This document shows, in pieces, positions 1 to 8,920 of a DNA stretch of 64,000 nt. The notes below the pieces were generated by a model. It was not told the DNA's origin and searched no databases. It worked only from the letters and a program-made list of their open reading frames with translations. The stretch's first letter is position 1; each line of letters starts with the position of its first letter. A program made the translations under genes and the position numbers. Source of the stretch: Aporhodopirellula aestuarii (GTDB lineage: Bacteria; Planctomycetota; Planctomycetia; Pirellulales; Pirellulaceae); the NCBI RefSeq assembly GCF_023701485.1, contig NZ_JAMQBK010000021.1:1-64000 (forward strand), read 5' to 3'.

Positions 1-280
1 TGTGTAGATACCAATGCCCATGGGGAGGGTGAAATCTTGTGGATTTGATTTTAACGCATCTTACGAGCCGAACAAACGGCTTCTGAATTGGGGGCCTATC
101 AACTCTGGTGCAGAACAGAGTTCGCAATGTTCTCGCGCGACGGGAAAGACCAATTCAACTTCACCCTCCCTCTGGGAGGGTCGAGCGAAGCGAGGGGAGG
201 GGTCGGCTATCGCTTCCGATCCTCTTCGGTTTTCATTTCTTGTCTCGAATGCTTCGTGTACCGCTTCCTGTCTTCGATTT
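1..280. other. Gene-free left edge with one GC-rich hairpin
   Basis: No convincing gene lies here; the reading frames on the plus strand have no recognisable content. At about 162-202 there is a GC-rich inverted repeat (ACCCTCCC, 3-base loop, GGGAGGGT) followed by a second G-rich run. It sits just past the 3' end of the minus-strand gene that stops at 281, so it could act as a transcript end, or be one more dispersed palindrome of the type common in this window. No U-run is present. Confidence 0.4.
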
Positions 281-1429
281 TCAACCGTCGAGAGCTTTTC
301 GGATTTCCGACTGAAGTGCTGATCGGCTGGGGTACTTGCTCAAGATCTCTTCGGCCTTGGCCCGTGTGAAAACAGGTCCGAGTGCCTCTTGAAGAAGTTT
401 TAAATCGTCAGCGGCTCGTTTGTACGAAACGCGTCGTTTCTCTTCGATCGCCTTGTCAATGCGGCGGAGAATCGGATTGGGGTCTCTCGCGATGGATTGA
501 ATTTGCCTTTCGTGCAACACGTGGGCTAATCGTTCGAGATTGGCTTCGTGCTGAGCCTGTTTTGCCTCGATTGCTTCGCTTCGTCGCCTTCTAACTTCAT
601 CGGCCTGTCGTCGCATTTCCAACAGACTCCTGCGGCTCTGCTGGGGAGCACTATGCGAGAACAATTCGGCCGCGATCTCTCGGAGCAGCCGTTGTGGTTC
701 CTGACTCGGATTGCACAAAACTCGTTGGAGTGTTGACTTCATTTGCTCGCGATCTTGGCTTTGCAGCCATTCATCGATTCGTTTTGAATCGAGCGTTTGG
801 TCCTGCGAGTCAGCCGAAGCCTCTGCAGCCACATCGAGTAGATCACTATCCACTTCGAGGTAGCCGCACAGTCGATCGAGGCCGGGATGGGATTGTTTTA
901 GTCCAGCCGGAACGGGCGGCTCCAAATATTCATCTTCGTCAGCATCGGGATCAAACCAAATGCAGAGAGCCAAGTAGGCCACATACAACGGTCGCATGTC
1001 ACCGCGATTGATCATTTCCCACAGTGGAACGAAATCGGACGCCAGCGTTTCAGGATTCCAAATCTCGTCGTACGTATCGCTTTCCCCTTCCGGTGAAATT
1101 ATCAGGATGCCGCCGCTACCCTGCTCATCCGGTAGCCAGCAGATTTGCTCTTCGTAGCTGTACTGATCGACTAGGTCCGCATACTCAAACCCGTCACGAA
1201 ACCGAAAATAGAGATTTCGGATGCCGAAGTTTGAATAGTGCACATGAAGGTCGTACCCTCGACGGAGCATCTCCTCGGGGTCGCCGCGAAAATTGCCAAA
1301 GGTGTATTCGTTGGTAAACCGCCACTCGTCAATCTCCGCTCGCGAAGACTGCGTGTGCATGAACCCGATGGCTTCTTGATCGAGCGGTGACTCGATCGCC
1401 CTGAATTCGATCCATTGATATTCTGACAT
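281..1429 (-). CDS. Conserved hypothetical protein of the 'MSEYQ' type
   Basis: A 382-residue soluble protein starting MSEYQWIEFRAIESPL. This opening resembles, from memory, hypothetical proteins found beside SWIM zinc-finger genes; no partner gene is inside the window, though one could lie beyond its left edge. There is no signal peptide or membrane segment. The N-terminal half (1-180) is aromatic and acidic. Residues about 270-350 are Arg/Glu/Ala-rich and predicted helical or coiled coil. The C-terminus (FTRAKAEEILSKYPSRSAL) has the look of a small helical end domain. Function is unknown. Confidence 0.8.
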   Translation of the reverse strand: MSEYQWIEFRAIESPLDQEAIGFMHTQSSRAEIDEWRFTNEYTFGNFRGDPEEMLRRGYDLHVHYSNFGIRNLYFRFRDGFEYADLVDQYSYEEQICWLPDEQGSGGILIISPEGESDTYDEIWNPETLASDFVPLWEMINRGDMRPLYVAYLALCIWFDPDADEDEYLEPPVPAGLKQSHPGLDRLCGYLEVDSDLLDVAAEASADSQDQTLDSKRIDEWLQSQDREQMKSTLQRVLCNPSQEPQRLLREIAAELFSHSAPQQSRRSLLEMRRQADEVRRRRSEAIEAKQAQHEANLERLAHVLHERQIQSIARDPNPILRRIDKAIEEKRRVSYKRAADDLKLLQEALGPVFTRAKAEEILSKYPSRSALQSEIRKALDG

Positions 1430-1754
1430 CGGATGCCTGATCCTCCTTTTCTGTAATTTTCAGGTGGTGGTTTTCGGGGAGTGGACGAGGCAGCGATTCC
1501 CAACGCCACACCCTCCACGCAAGGACTCGTTCTCTGGTACACAACGGGCTAAAAGAGTATCACATTCGCGAAACAGCATTGTTTGATTTGGCTCCCCGGA
1601 GGTGAAGGGGCCAAGCAAAAATCTGACCGAGGTCTGGGATCAACCAATTATTTGATCCATGATGATGCGTCCGCGACATCCCCTTTGCCTCCCGACGCGC
1701 AAAAGCTCTTTTGGAGCCTTTGTCACAGGACACGTAGACCAGCAAAAATCTCCC
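1430..1754. other. Intergenic gap between divergent genes
   Basis: This gap must hold promoters for the minus-strand gene at 1429 and the small plus-strand gene at 1755. A short GC palindrome (GGCTCCCC...GGGGCC) lies near 1590-1614. I see no RNA gene, no recognisable binding site and no credible coding frame. Confidence 0.4.
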
Positions 1755-2048
1755 ATGCCCAAGCAAAAACGCAAACTGACGGCTGCAGAAAGGCGAGCCA
1801 AGAAAGAACGTCGAAAGAAATACGAACGGGTATTTATCAACGGCAAACAGGTCTATATCAAACGCCCCCCGACCATTGATGGTCTCTCCGTCGAGGAATA
1901 TATTGCCCGCAACGCCGACCCCATCTGGTTGCACCAAAACGGAATGTGGGAATACATCGAGCCGGAACCGAACTTGTTTCCTGATGAGAACGATGTGAAC
2001 GCGGCATTCGACGCTGCCTGGCAACAGGACAAGACCGAAGAGGGCTGA
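1755..2048 (+). CDS. Small basic conserved hypothetical protein
   Basis: A 97-residue protein beginning MPKQKRKLTAAERRAKKERR. The first 30 residues are almost all Lys/Arg/Ala/Glu, like a nucleic-acid-binding tail. Residues 30-97 are acidic and aromatic (GLSVEEYIARNADPIWLHQ). The frame is open upstream to 1659, but the upstream part is low in sense and the start at 1755 gives a clean basic N-terminus. It has the charge and length of a real small planctomycete protein. No known domain is recognised; a nucleic-acid-associated role is only a guess from the composition. Confidence 0.65.
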   Translation: MPKQKRKLTAAERRAKKERRKKYERVFINGKQVYIKRPPTIDGLSVEEYIARNADPIWLHQNGMWEYIEPEPNLFPDENDVNAAFDAAWQQDKTEEG

Positions 2049-2091
2049 ATGAAGCTAGGGGGAATCCCTCATGGAAAAGGTTCGTTGGGTT

Positions 2092-2244
2092 TGTGGTGGA
2101 TCGCGGGGGACATTGATTGTTTCCGTGCTCATCTTAGCGGAACGGCGCAAGCCGCCCGGTCCCGTGTTACCGGACGGCTTGCGCCGTTCCGCTACTTTTA
2201 GAATCCCGCAGTCATTAAATCGACGCTCCCAGCGATCCCCCACA
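2092..2244. repeat. Palindromic element PE, copy 1
   Basis: An almost complete inverted repeat of about 153 bp. The core is AGCGGAACGGCGCAAGCC and its reverse complement GGCTTGCGCCGTTCCGCT around a short centre (2137-2193). Outside the core, the left arm (GGGACATTGATT, from 2107) pairs with the right arm (AATCGACGCTCCC, to 2230), and pairing continues into TGTGGTGGATCGC / GCGATCCCCCACA at the outer ends. The same core and arms recur at 4072, 7393 and 19435. Small frames inside it on both strands are by-products of the palindrome. Confidence 0.85.
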
Positions 2245-2511
2245 TTCACAACCGCGATGTTGAGGTCCGCTCACCCGATCGAGTATGTCAGATGGTCCCA
2301 GACGTTTGGGTGGCGAACGGTTACCTTGTAATGCTTGATCGTTCCAAGCGTCAGCCAAATCTGCCCGTGAAAGCCGAACGCAAACGACAGGGATTCGTCG
2401 GCGAGAACTGGCATGCGAGTTGCGTTGTGCAAGCTGTGAATTGCCCGCAGACGGAGTGTTTTCTTCTTGATGGGTTACCTATCCCGACCGTTCACGACGG
2501 AGAGATGTTCG
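2245..2511. other. Intergenic segment before the LRR gene
   Basis: No gene is recognised here. It joins palindromic element copy 1 to the LRR gene. A GGAGAG run at about 2499-2504 is a plausible ribosome-binding site for the ATG at 2512. Confidence 0.4.
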
Positions 2512-2913
2512 ATGGACGCCGCTTTAATCGCATTGACCGACCGAGGGGCTCGCTTCACGTTCCTCGGCGAACCTTTTCGCAGTCGTCAGAAGATCCCGAA
2601 CGAGGACATCGTGGATGTCAACTTCAACAACGTGGAGATAGCCGACGCTGACGTCGAAGCGTTGCTGGCGCTTCCGAATCTCGACGGGATCAGCTTTTGG
2701 AAGACCGGCGTTTCCGATCGCGCAATTGAGCTGATTGCAAAACTCCCTCAACTCACTCGACTCAATCTGTGTGGGACGCGGGTGACAGATGCATCGGTTT
2801 CCACCCTCGTCAACATGTCTCTGAACTACATCGACGTCGCGGATACACAGCTCACACCGCAGGGAGTCGAAACGCTTCGTGCGGGACTTCCCAGTGCAGA
2901 GATCCTCTCTTAG
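2512..2913 (+). CDS. Short leucine-rich-repeat protein
   Basis: A 133-residue cytosolic protein with about four leucine-rich repeats of the bacterial/F-box-like type. Their pattern is 'L..L.L..T.V.D', visible as LPNLDGISFWKTGVSD, LPQLTRLNLCGTRVTD and the following LNYIDVADTQLTP. No signal peptide is seen. The start at 2512 is chosen because GGAGAG lies 7-8 bases upstream; the frame is open 15 codons further. Planctomycetes carry many such short LRR proteins, usually of unknown partner. Function is unknown beyond probable protein-protein binding. Confidence 0.7.
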   Translation: MDAALIALTDRGARFTFLGEPFRSRQKIPNEDIVDVNFNNVEIADADVEALLALPNLDGISFWKTGVSDRAIELIAKLPQLTRLNLCGTRVTDASVSTLVNMSLNYIDVADTQLTPQGVETLRAGLPSAEILS

Positions 2914-3503
2914 CAGCCGGTTGTCTGTCAGTGTTGCTTGCGATAATCCTTGAGGCATGTCCAATCTGCGGTAAATACATCGCTTTCGATCGCACTGTAG
3001 AAGTACGTACGCCGTTCTTCATGGCCCTGGGATATCTCAGCCGGCATGTGACACGGCAGTCTCTCCATTTGGCTGTGCCGACAATGACTTTCGTCGCCGC
3101 TCCGCGAGAGGTCTCTTGGGATCTCTAGGGTAGTATGCTATCCGATTGTGGCCGGAACGCTCCGCAGTCCGACTCTGGCCAAGAGAAGCTCGTGGCTCTG
3201 TAGGATGCTGATCTGAAGGTTGTGATCGTGTAGATTGCTTTCGGACGAATATGGTCGTCGGTTCCCGCGTCGCGTTCGAGCAGTCTTAAATGCGATAGGT
3301 GGTGCGAATCAGTCGTAGTGGCTTCTAGCCGCCATCGTTTGTGCATGGGCGGCTGGAAGCCACCACGACTCGATAAATGCAACAGCTATTGACGGGAACT
3401 TGCGATGCAAAACTGTTTTTATGGATTTCGTAAACCTCCACTGGTGTTTGTGATATCCAATCGGTAGTTCACCGCCGCCAACCTTTTCCGAGGTAAGACA
3501 CCT
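2914..3503. other. 590-bp gap with a 58-bp palindrome and possible gene remnant
   Basis: No intact gene is supported. Around 2935-3128 the plus strand reads like a decayed coding piece containing a CPxC pair (ACPICGKYIAF), but no start or partner cysteines are found. At 3313-3370 there is an inverted repeat: CGTAGTGGCTTCTAGCCGCC pairs with GGCGGCTGGAAGCCACCACG across a 16-19 base loop. It is a second palindrome type, different from element PE. Confidence 0.45.
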
Positions 3504-3974
3504 TTGGGTAAAATCGAAATTGTGGAGGGCGACCTTCTCGATCAAGACGTCGACGCAATCGTTAACGCTTGGAACCGAAACATCATCCCGTGGTGGCTGT
3601 TGCTTCCACAGGGAGTCTCGGGCGCGATCAAGCGGCGAGGTGGATATGCTCCGTTTCGCGAGCTTGCCAAGCACGGAGCAATTCCGCTTGGCGGTGCGGT
3701 GATGACCAGTGCAGGCAATCTGCCATTCAAAGCCATCGTCCATGTGGCAGGCATCAACATGTGGTGGCGGGCAAGCGAGCGGTCGATTCGTGAATCGTGC
3801 CGCAACGCGTTGGCATTGGCTGAGGAGAAGGGATTTCAGTCGATTGCGTTGCCACTGATTGGTGCGGGCACCGGTGGCGGATCGACCGGCCGCGTTCTTG
3901 ACATAATGAGGGATGAACTCGCGACGGTTAGCTTCGGAGGACGAATCGTCATCGTTCAATTCAAGAAAGGCTGA
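3504..3974 (+). CDS. Macro-domain protein (ADP-ribose binding or hydrolase)
   Basis: A 156-residue single macro domain. The family's adenine/ribose-binding start is VDAIVNAWN at 16-24 (usual VDAIVNAAN). GVSGAIKRRGG follows at about 37-47, and the phosphate loop is PLIGAGTGGGSTG near 117-129. Such proteins bind ADP-ribose or remove O-acetyl/mono-ADP-ribose. The insert NIIPWWLLLPQ between the first two motifs is longer and more aromatic than usual. The start is TTG at 3504 with GAGG about 12 bases upstream; no in-frame ATG would keep the first strand. A broken second copy seems to follow at 3994. Confidence 0.8.
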   Translation: MGKIEIVEGDLLDQDVDAIVNAWNRNIIPWWLLLPQGVSGAIKRRGGYAPFRELAKHGAIPLGGAVMTSAGNLPFKAIVHVAGINMWWRASERSIRESCRNALALAEEKGFQSIALPLIGAGTGGGSTGRVLDIMRDELATVSFGGRIVIVQFKKG

Positions 3975-3993
3975 ACGCACAGGTTTCATTTTG

Positions 3994-4179
3994 ATGCAGA
4001 TCAAGGTTCAAGTCGACGATGTACCAGAAGTGGCCGCTGATGTGTTGATCAACGCTACATGTCACGTATTTGGAACATTGAAAGTTTTAGTGCACTTGTT
4101 AGCGGAACGGCGCAAGCCGTCCGGTAACGCGGGACCGGACATCTTGCGCCGTTCCGCTATATTTGAAATCCCGCAGTAA
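3994..4179 (+). pseudogene. Macro-domain gene start cut off by palindromic element copy 2
   Basis: Starting 20 bases after the macro-domain gene, the frame reads MQIKVQVDDVPEVAADVLINA. This resembles the first strand and the 'VDAIVNA' motif of a macro domain. After about 26 codons (near 4072) the frame enters palindromic element copy 2 and then stops at 4179 in element sequence. No continuation of a macro domain is seen downstream of 4194. The likeliest reading is a tandem second macro gene truncated by the element. The short match makes the family call tentative. Confidence 0.5.
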
Positions 4180-4194
4180 TCTAATCGACGTCCC
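4072..4194. repeat. Palindromic element PE, copy 2
   Basis: About 123 bp. The core AGCGGAACGGCGCAAGCCGT begins at 4101, with the partner arm TTGCGCCGTTCCGCT ending at 4158. The outer left end is GGAACATTGAAAG-TTTTAGTGC; the outer right end is GAAATCCCGCAGTAATCTAATCGACGTCCC in two parts. The flanking sequence extends the palindrome less than in copies 1, 3 and 4. It forms the 3' boundary of the macro-domain remnant. Confidence 0.85.
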
Positions 4195-4332
4195 TCGTGC
4201 GTTTTAAACTTGGTTTTCTAAAAAAACGAATGTCCTCTTTTCGGTTCGCGATCGTCTAAGCTTTCTTGATGAGGATGTTTGCGGTTTGTTCAAGCGGCAC
4301 GCCGGTCCGCGTTGCGGTGGTTGCTGTACAAA

Positions 4333-4441
4333 GGATTGAAAATTGAGAATTGACAATTCGGAAATGCAAATTGCAATTCGGTTCACACGCTCTCAATTTT
4401 CAATTTTCATTTGTCATTTGTCAATTTAACTTTTTCAAGTC
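4333..4441. repeat. AT-rich inverted repeat (S23-type arm pair), empty copy A
   Basis: Left arm at about 4333-4380 (GATTGAAAATTGAGAATTGA then CAATTCGGAAATGCAAATTG). Right arm at about 4391-4441 (CTCAATTTTCAATTTTCATT then TGTCATTTGTCAATTTAACT). The right arm's reverse complement contains GAAAAAGTTAAATTGACAA, the same sequence that flanks the four-helix gene at 12094-12462. Nothing is carried between the arms. It lies 20 bp past the stop of the sulfatase gene and could also end its transcript. Between 4195 and 4332 the minus strand keeps a short tail-like frame that may be a gene remnant. Confidence 0.65.
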
Positions 4442-4460
4442 TCCTGACTTCAATAGCCTG

Positions 4461-7247
4461 CTATCTTCTCCGTCCCGGCCGGTTCAGCGTTTCGAGCTGT
4501 CCCCAGTATCCTCCGATGATGTGCGGATACTCGCCCGGCGTGACGTGATAGTGCGGTCCACGATCGGCGTCTTCGTGAAGATTGAAGTCGTTGAGTGGAT
4601 TCTTGGTGTCGTCCTTGGCAAGCAGTCCCTTTGACTCGTAAGGCCCGTAGACAGGAAAGCCATCGAAGGCGAATCCGATGACGCTGGAATGTGCTTGGCC
4701 CTCGTCGCTCCACGGTGTTTTGACGCACACGGGGTACTTGTGATAGTGATATTGCTGTTGCGGACTTGGGTGTCCGCAACACCGATCTAATCGCCACACG
4801 GCATCAGTTTCAAAGATGTGGTCGAACGGGTTGAAGAAGATCACACCGTTGGTCGCCACCCCAATCGCGCCCATCGGCAGGGCTTGGTTGGAATTCTTTT
4901 CGTCCATCGCGATTGCGCCGGGATCACGTTTGGGCTCTAGCGGGATATACCACGTATTCGCCTGTTCCTTGATGTACGACGGATTGCTGTCGAGCATCCG
5001 CCAGCGATCGGGGAAGGTTGCGGTCGGGTGATTGGGTAAATTGCGACTCCGCATCACGAGATGTTTGTCGGTGAACGTGATGACGACGGCGTAGGGTTTG
5101 TACTGGTCTTTTTCGACGGAATTGCCATCGAAGTCCAGATAGCCAGCACGCAGCCATGAACTCATGTTGCCGGCAAACGGTGCTTCAAACCGATCCGTCT
5201 TGTAAAGCAATTGATCGGAGTTCGTATAGTCGAACTGTTTTGGAAGCGTTCGCAGGCCATCTTTCGGGTTGAAGTACCAGCGTCCACCGAGAGTAATCAG
5301 CTTCGATTCATCTGGTTGTGGGAAGTGTTGGATGGACGGTTTGGCTGGTTGGAAGTTAGCGGGTGCGTCGATGGGTTTGATGTCCATCGAATTGACCCAA
5401 AACTCCGATTTCGCTCCTTGGGCTTTCCCGTTGGCAAAACCGACACTCAGCTTCACGGTATCGACTTCCGCGAATGGCGTGCGAAAATCCATCGCGTAGG
5501 TTCGCCAAGTCGCGTGGCCGAGGCTCTCGTTGGTGTCTTGATCAAAGAAGTCTTTTCGCTCCTGAAGGACCTGTGAGTAAATTCGTTCTTTGATGAGGTC
5601 GAGTGAATCCGTGCCGCCCCTTTGAAAGAACTCAACTTTCAAATACAGATCGTCTTGATCGACGGCGAAGTTGTCTTGTGCGAGGCCGGAGATGTAGAAC
5701 CGATACCATCGCTGTTGAGGGGAGACTGCGGTGCTAATGAGCGAAGCTTCGCCGGCGAACGTACCGTTGCTGTCGGCGTCTTCACCCGAAAGCAATCGCA
5801 CACCGCGTCCGTTGGATTCAGTTCGCGGATCGCCGAGCACACCGTATTTCGCATCACCTCTGAGCGTGGCCATCGCAAGCGACTCACCCTCTTGCAAGTC
5901 AGCTTCCACGCTTTGGCGAGCGTAGCTACCGTCGCCAGACGGTGGGACGGGGCCATCGGTTTGGACGACGACTTGGTACTGCGCCAGTTTGGACCGCAAC
6001 TGCGAGACGACATTGGCCTTCGAATCTGCCAGGTTTTTTTCCTCAGCGACATCCGACTGAAGGTTGTAGAGTTCCGTTTTTCCGTCGGCGAATTGGATCA
6101 ATTTCCAATCGTCGCGAACGATGGCATGATCGTTCTCGGCAATCACGATGGTTCGCGGGGTTTCCTTGCCAGCTACCAACTGTGACCAGAGGCTCACTCC
6201 GTCGAGTGGCTTGGCCGATGAGATCGAAACTCCGGTGGCCTCCGCGAGCGTGGGGAACAGATCATGAATCGCACTGAGTTGTTGATTTTCGGTTCCGGCT
6301 TTTATCAAGCCAGGAGCGCGGATGACGCAGGGGACGTGAATGCCGCCCTCGTAGACCTCCCGCTTCTGCCCACGAAACGGTTCGTTGGTTCCGGTTCGCA
6401 CTGCACCGTTATCTGAAGTAAACACAACGATGGTATCGTTTTGTAGTTTTTGTTGATCGATCTCGGTCAGAATGCGACCGATTCCTTGGTCCATCGAGTC
6501 GATCATCGCGGCATAAGTCGCTGCACGCTCATTCAATCGACCGCGGTATTTGGCGATCAGTGTCTCGGGTGCCTGGAACGGTGAGTGCGGCGCATTGAAC
6601 GAAACGACCATGCAGAACGGTTTGCGTTTGTCGCGAGCATGGATCTGTCGTACGGCTTCGTTGGCTAACAAGTCCGTCGAATACCCATCTTCGTTGAGTG
6701 TTCGACCGTTGCGCTGCCAATCGACCTGGCCGCGTAGTCCGGTATGCTTGAAATAGTCCACCGAAGCATCCATGAACCCATAAAACTGATCGAAGCCGCG
6801 GCGGGTCGGGTGGGCTTCGGCATTGGTAATTTGTCCGAGATGCCATTTGCCAATCAGGCTGGTTTGATAGCCAGCCATTTGAAACGCTTCCGGAAGCAAC
6901 TGTTCGCTGGTCGGCAAGCCTTCGTCGCGGGGGCGAACGGGACCAGCAATGCCGTAGCGCTGAGGAAAGCGACCGGTCAGCATGGCGGCACGCGCTGGAC
7001 TGCAGGCGGGGTAGGCGTAGAAGCGATTCAGCCGGACGCCGTCGGCTGCCAGGCGGTCGATGTTTGGCGTTTGAGCACTTCCGCCGTGAAAGCCGATGTC
7101 GCCCCATCCAAGATCATCAGCAAGCAAGATGACAATGTTCTTGTGAGCATGAGCGTGTGCGATTGAGGGCACTATCAAAACGGTAGCAGCCAGCAGCACG
7201 AGCGAATAACAGACGAGTCGGCTAGGTCGATAGTTCGGTAGCGGCAT
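4461..7247 (-). CDS. Secreted sulfatase with C-terminal YHYH domain
   Basis: A 928-residue protein counted from the start at 7247, chosen because a signal peptide (about 1-35, ending SIAHAHA) then follows directly; the frame is open to 7310. The type I sulfatase domain spans about 36-450: DDLGWGD metal ligands, YPACSPARAAMLTGR with the formylglycine cysteine near residue 82, GKWHLG, and TSDNGA. A middle beta-rich region follows (about 460-660). The last 270 residues are a YHYH domain, with QQQYHYHKYP and FDGFPVYGPYE. It should cleave sulfate esters from polysaccharide outside the cytoplasm; the YHYH domain's role is unknown. The fusion of the two is unusual. Confidence 0.88.
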   Translation of the reverse strand: MPLPNYRPSRLVCYSLVLLAATVLIVPSIAHAHAHKNIVILLADDLGWGDIGFHGGSAQTPNIDRLAADGVRLNRFYAYPACSPARAAMLTGRFPQRYGIAGPVRPRDEGLPTSEQLLPEAFQMAGYQTSLIGKWHLGQITNAEAHPTRRGFDQFYGFMDASVDYFKHTGLRGQVDWQRNGRTLNEDGYSTDLLANEAVRQIHARDKRKPFCMVVSFNAPHSPFQAPETLIAKYRGRLNERAATYAAMIDSMDQGIGRILTEIDQQKLQNDTIVVFTSDNGAVRTGTNEPFRGQKREVYEGGIHVPCVIRAPGLIKAGTENQQLSAIHDLFPTLAEATGVSISSAKPLDGVSLWSQLVAGKETPRTIVIAENDHAIVRDDWKLIQFADGKTELYNLQSDVAEEKNLADSKANVVSQLRSKLAQYQVVVQTDGPVPPSGDGSYARQSVEADLQEGESLAMATLRGDAKYGVLGDPRTESNGRGVRLLSGEDADSNGTFAGEASLISTAVSPQQRWYRFYISGLAQDNFAVDQDDLYLKVEFFQRGGTDSLDLIKERIYSQVLQERKDFFDQDTNESLGHATWRTYAMDFRTPFAEVDTVKLSVGFANGKAQGAKSEFWVNSMDIKPIDAPANFQPAKPSIQHFPQPDESKLITLGGRWYFNPKDGLRTLPKQFDYTNSDQLLYKTDRFEAPFAGNMSSWLRAGYLDFDGNSVEKDQYKPYAVVITFTDKHLVMRSRNLPNHPTATFPDRWRMLDSNPSYIKEQANTWYIPLEPKRDPGAIAMDEKNSNQALPMGAIGVATNGVIFFNPFDHIFETDAVWRLDRCCGHPSPQQQYHYHKYPVCVKTPWSDEGQAHSSVIGFAFDGFPVYGPYESKGLLAKDDTKNPLNDFNLHEDADRGPHYHVTPGEYPHIIGGYWGQLETLNRPGRRR

Positions 7248-7564
7248 GACGGGATTTCCGATGCGGGTGTGTGAGACAAAGCGGAGCGTGGTTTTGGAAA
7301 CCCGGCGCACTTAAATGATCTACAGGGCGTTTCTCTAAAGCATCGATGTTTTTGCTGTGGCCAACGTCGTCAGGCGGTGGACCACGTTCTGGGGGACGTT
7401 GATTGTTTTAGTGCCTTCTTTAGCGGAACGGCGCAAGCCGTCCGGTTCCGAGTCACCGGACGGCTCGCGCCGTTCCGCTACTATTGAAATCCTTCAGTAA
7501 TACAATCGACGTCGCGGCGAACGTAGATACCTTTCAAAACGATTTCGAAGCGAGACGTAGGCCG
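7248..7564. other. Intergenic gap carrying element PE copy 3
   Basis: This is the gap between two minus-strand genes, the DUF1566 gene upstream and the sulfatase downstream. Nearly half of it is palindromic element copy 3. No gene or clear promoter was recognised; the palindrome probably insulates the two genes, which argues against a shared transcript. Confidence 0.4.
7393..7514. repeat. Palindromic element PE, copy 3
   Basis: About 122 bp. Left end GGGACGTTGATTGTTTTAGT, core TAGCGGAACGGCGCAAGCCG then CGGCTCGCGCCGTTCCGCTA, right end AATCCTTCAGTAATACAATC then GACGTCGC. The inverted pairing extends outward into ACGTTCTGG / GCCGCGAACGT-like flanks, to about 7377-7534. Same family as the copies at 2092, 4072 and 19410. 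Confidence 0.85.
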
Positions 7565-8920
7565 TTACTGAAAACGACGTGGACGGCCGCTCGCGGGGAG
7601 GGTGTGTTGCTCGATCGGTGGTCCGTTCTCGCGCACGGTCACTTCGCCTCCTCGTACCGGGCGGACCAGGTTGTAGATCCCGATCACATCGCCTTGCGGG
7701 CCACGACCATGCGGGAAGCGAGACGGATCGCCGGCCTTCAGATCGCTACGTTGTGCACCGGCACCGTGAACGTCCAACAGGCTCATTCCGCCACGTGGGT
7801 CCCGCATCCATCCTTGAGACCGGCCAAACGAAAGGTAAACCGCAGAATCGCCACGTCCCAATCGCTTGTGTGTCGTTCCGGTCCAGTATGAACCGAAGTC
7901 CGGATTCCCGGCAGGGTTTGCCTGAGGTGTGCAGATGAAGAGCTCCGCGATTGCGGCCGACTGAGTCGTGTCTGGCGAACGGGTGTAGTCGACGATGCTC
8001 TGCAACTCCTTGGCGTTGGGCAAACGCCAGTCGCTATGACCGGCGAATTCGAGGCTCTCAGCCCAAGCAAGAGCCTGCTGCCAATTCAGTTTTCCGTCAT
8101 GATGATCGCCTGCCTTGAGCGTTCCGCTGTCGCCCTGTAGCCAAGTCAGCCCTGTCGCCTGATCGGTTACCGTGCCGTCGCCATTATCATGAAAGTCGTT
8201 GGTCCCGTAGTCCGGATTTCCGCGAACATAGAACACGACATAAGTCTTTTCACCGCGTCGTGGATTGGAGCCGATCGGATAGCCTTTGATGCGTCCATCG
8301 GCGAAGTTCACGCCGAACATGGTCGGGCTTCCATGCATTGTCGTGCTCACGTACTTGGTTGACGTCGCACACTGGCAATCAATGATTCGCTCACCTGTGG
8401 ATGGATCGCCATAAGCAAAGTCGAAATAGTTGGTGTCGATGAACGGATGAAGGCCTGCGGCGGATCGGGCTTGCGGGTCGATATCTTCGCCGCTGAAGTC
8501 AATCAGCGAGTACAGTTCCTTGATGCTCGGCAAACGCCAATCATCGAAGCCGCCGACACGGCAAGCTGCGGCACCTGCGACCGCTTGGTTGAAAGTGACT
8601 TTCTTCCCGGGGGTCTTCTGCCACATCAGACCCGAGACGAGGTCAGAAATGGTGCCATCGCCGTTGTCTCGGTATGTCGGCTGATTGCCTTCGTAGTGTG
8701 CGTCTTGCCCAAACAGCGGTTGGCCTGTCTTGGGGAATATGATTTCGCGAGAGTTGCCGTAACATCGTCGCTGAGCGGTGTCCACGATCGAGTAAGTAGC
8801 GGAGGGGAAGGCTGCTTGGCCCTTGCGACTTGGCAAATCTTCCGCCACCACACCAGCTTTCAGTGTGAGGAAGACTGCGCAAAACATGGATGCGGAACAG
8901 AACGTAAGACTCGGTTTCAT
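7565..8920 (-). CDS. Exported protein with two DUF1566 (Lcl C-terminal-like) repeats
   Basis: About 451 residues from the start at 8920, where a signal peptide begins (MKPSLTFCSASMFCAVFLTL). Two copies of the DUF1566 pattern are visible. The first has DNGDGTISDLVSGLMWQ and WRLPSIKELYSLID. The second has DNGDGTVTDQATGLTWLQ and WRLPNAKELQSIVD. The DxNxDGT loops suggest calcium binding. The family is found in secreted or surface proteins of many bacteria and its function is not known. The frame is open to 8953, but the first 11 residues are unlikely in a signal peptide. It is transcribed divergently from the sigma factor gene. Confidence 0.82.
   Translation of the reverse strand: MKPSLTFCSASMFCAVFLTLKAGVVAEDLPSRKGQAAFPSATYSIVDTAQRRCYGNSREIIFPKTGQPLFGQDAHYEGNQPTYRDNGDGTISDLVSGLMWQKTPGKKVTFNQAVAGAAACRVGGFDDWRLPSIKELYSLIDFSGEDIDPQARSAAGLHPFIDTNYFDFAYGDPSTGERIIDCQCATSTKYVSTTMHGSPTMFGVNFADGRIKGYPIGSNPRRGEKTYVVFYVRGNPDYGTNDFHDNGDGTVTDQATGLTWLQGDSGTLKAGDHHDGKLNWQQALAWAESLEFAGHSDWRLPNAKELQSIVDYTRSPDTTQSAAIAELFICTPQANPAGNPDFGSYWTGTTHKRLGRGDSAVYLSFGRSQGWMRDPRGGMSLLDVHGAGAQRSDLKAGDPSRFPHGRGPQGDVIGIYNLVRPVRGGEVTVRENGPPIEQHTLPASGRPRRFQ

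Noticed and set aside
2055-2331. Small frames on both strands across element PE copy 1
   Set aside because: Both translate the same palindrome (AERRKPSG-type residues appear on both strands); they are by-products of the repeat.
3309-4004. A 231-codon minus-strand frame over the macro-domain gene
   Set aside because: The plus strand carries the macro-domain motifs; the minus product is low in sense and has no domain.
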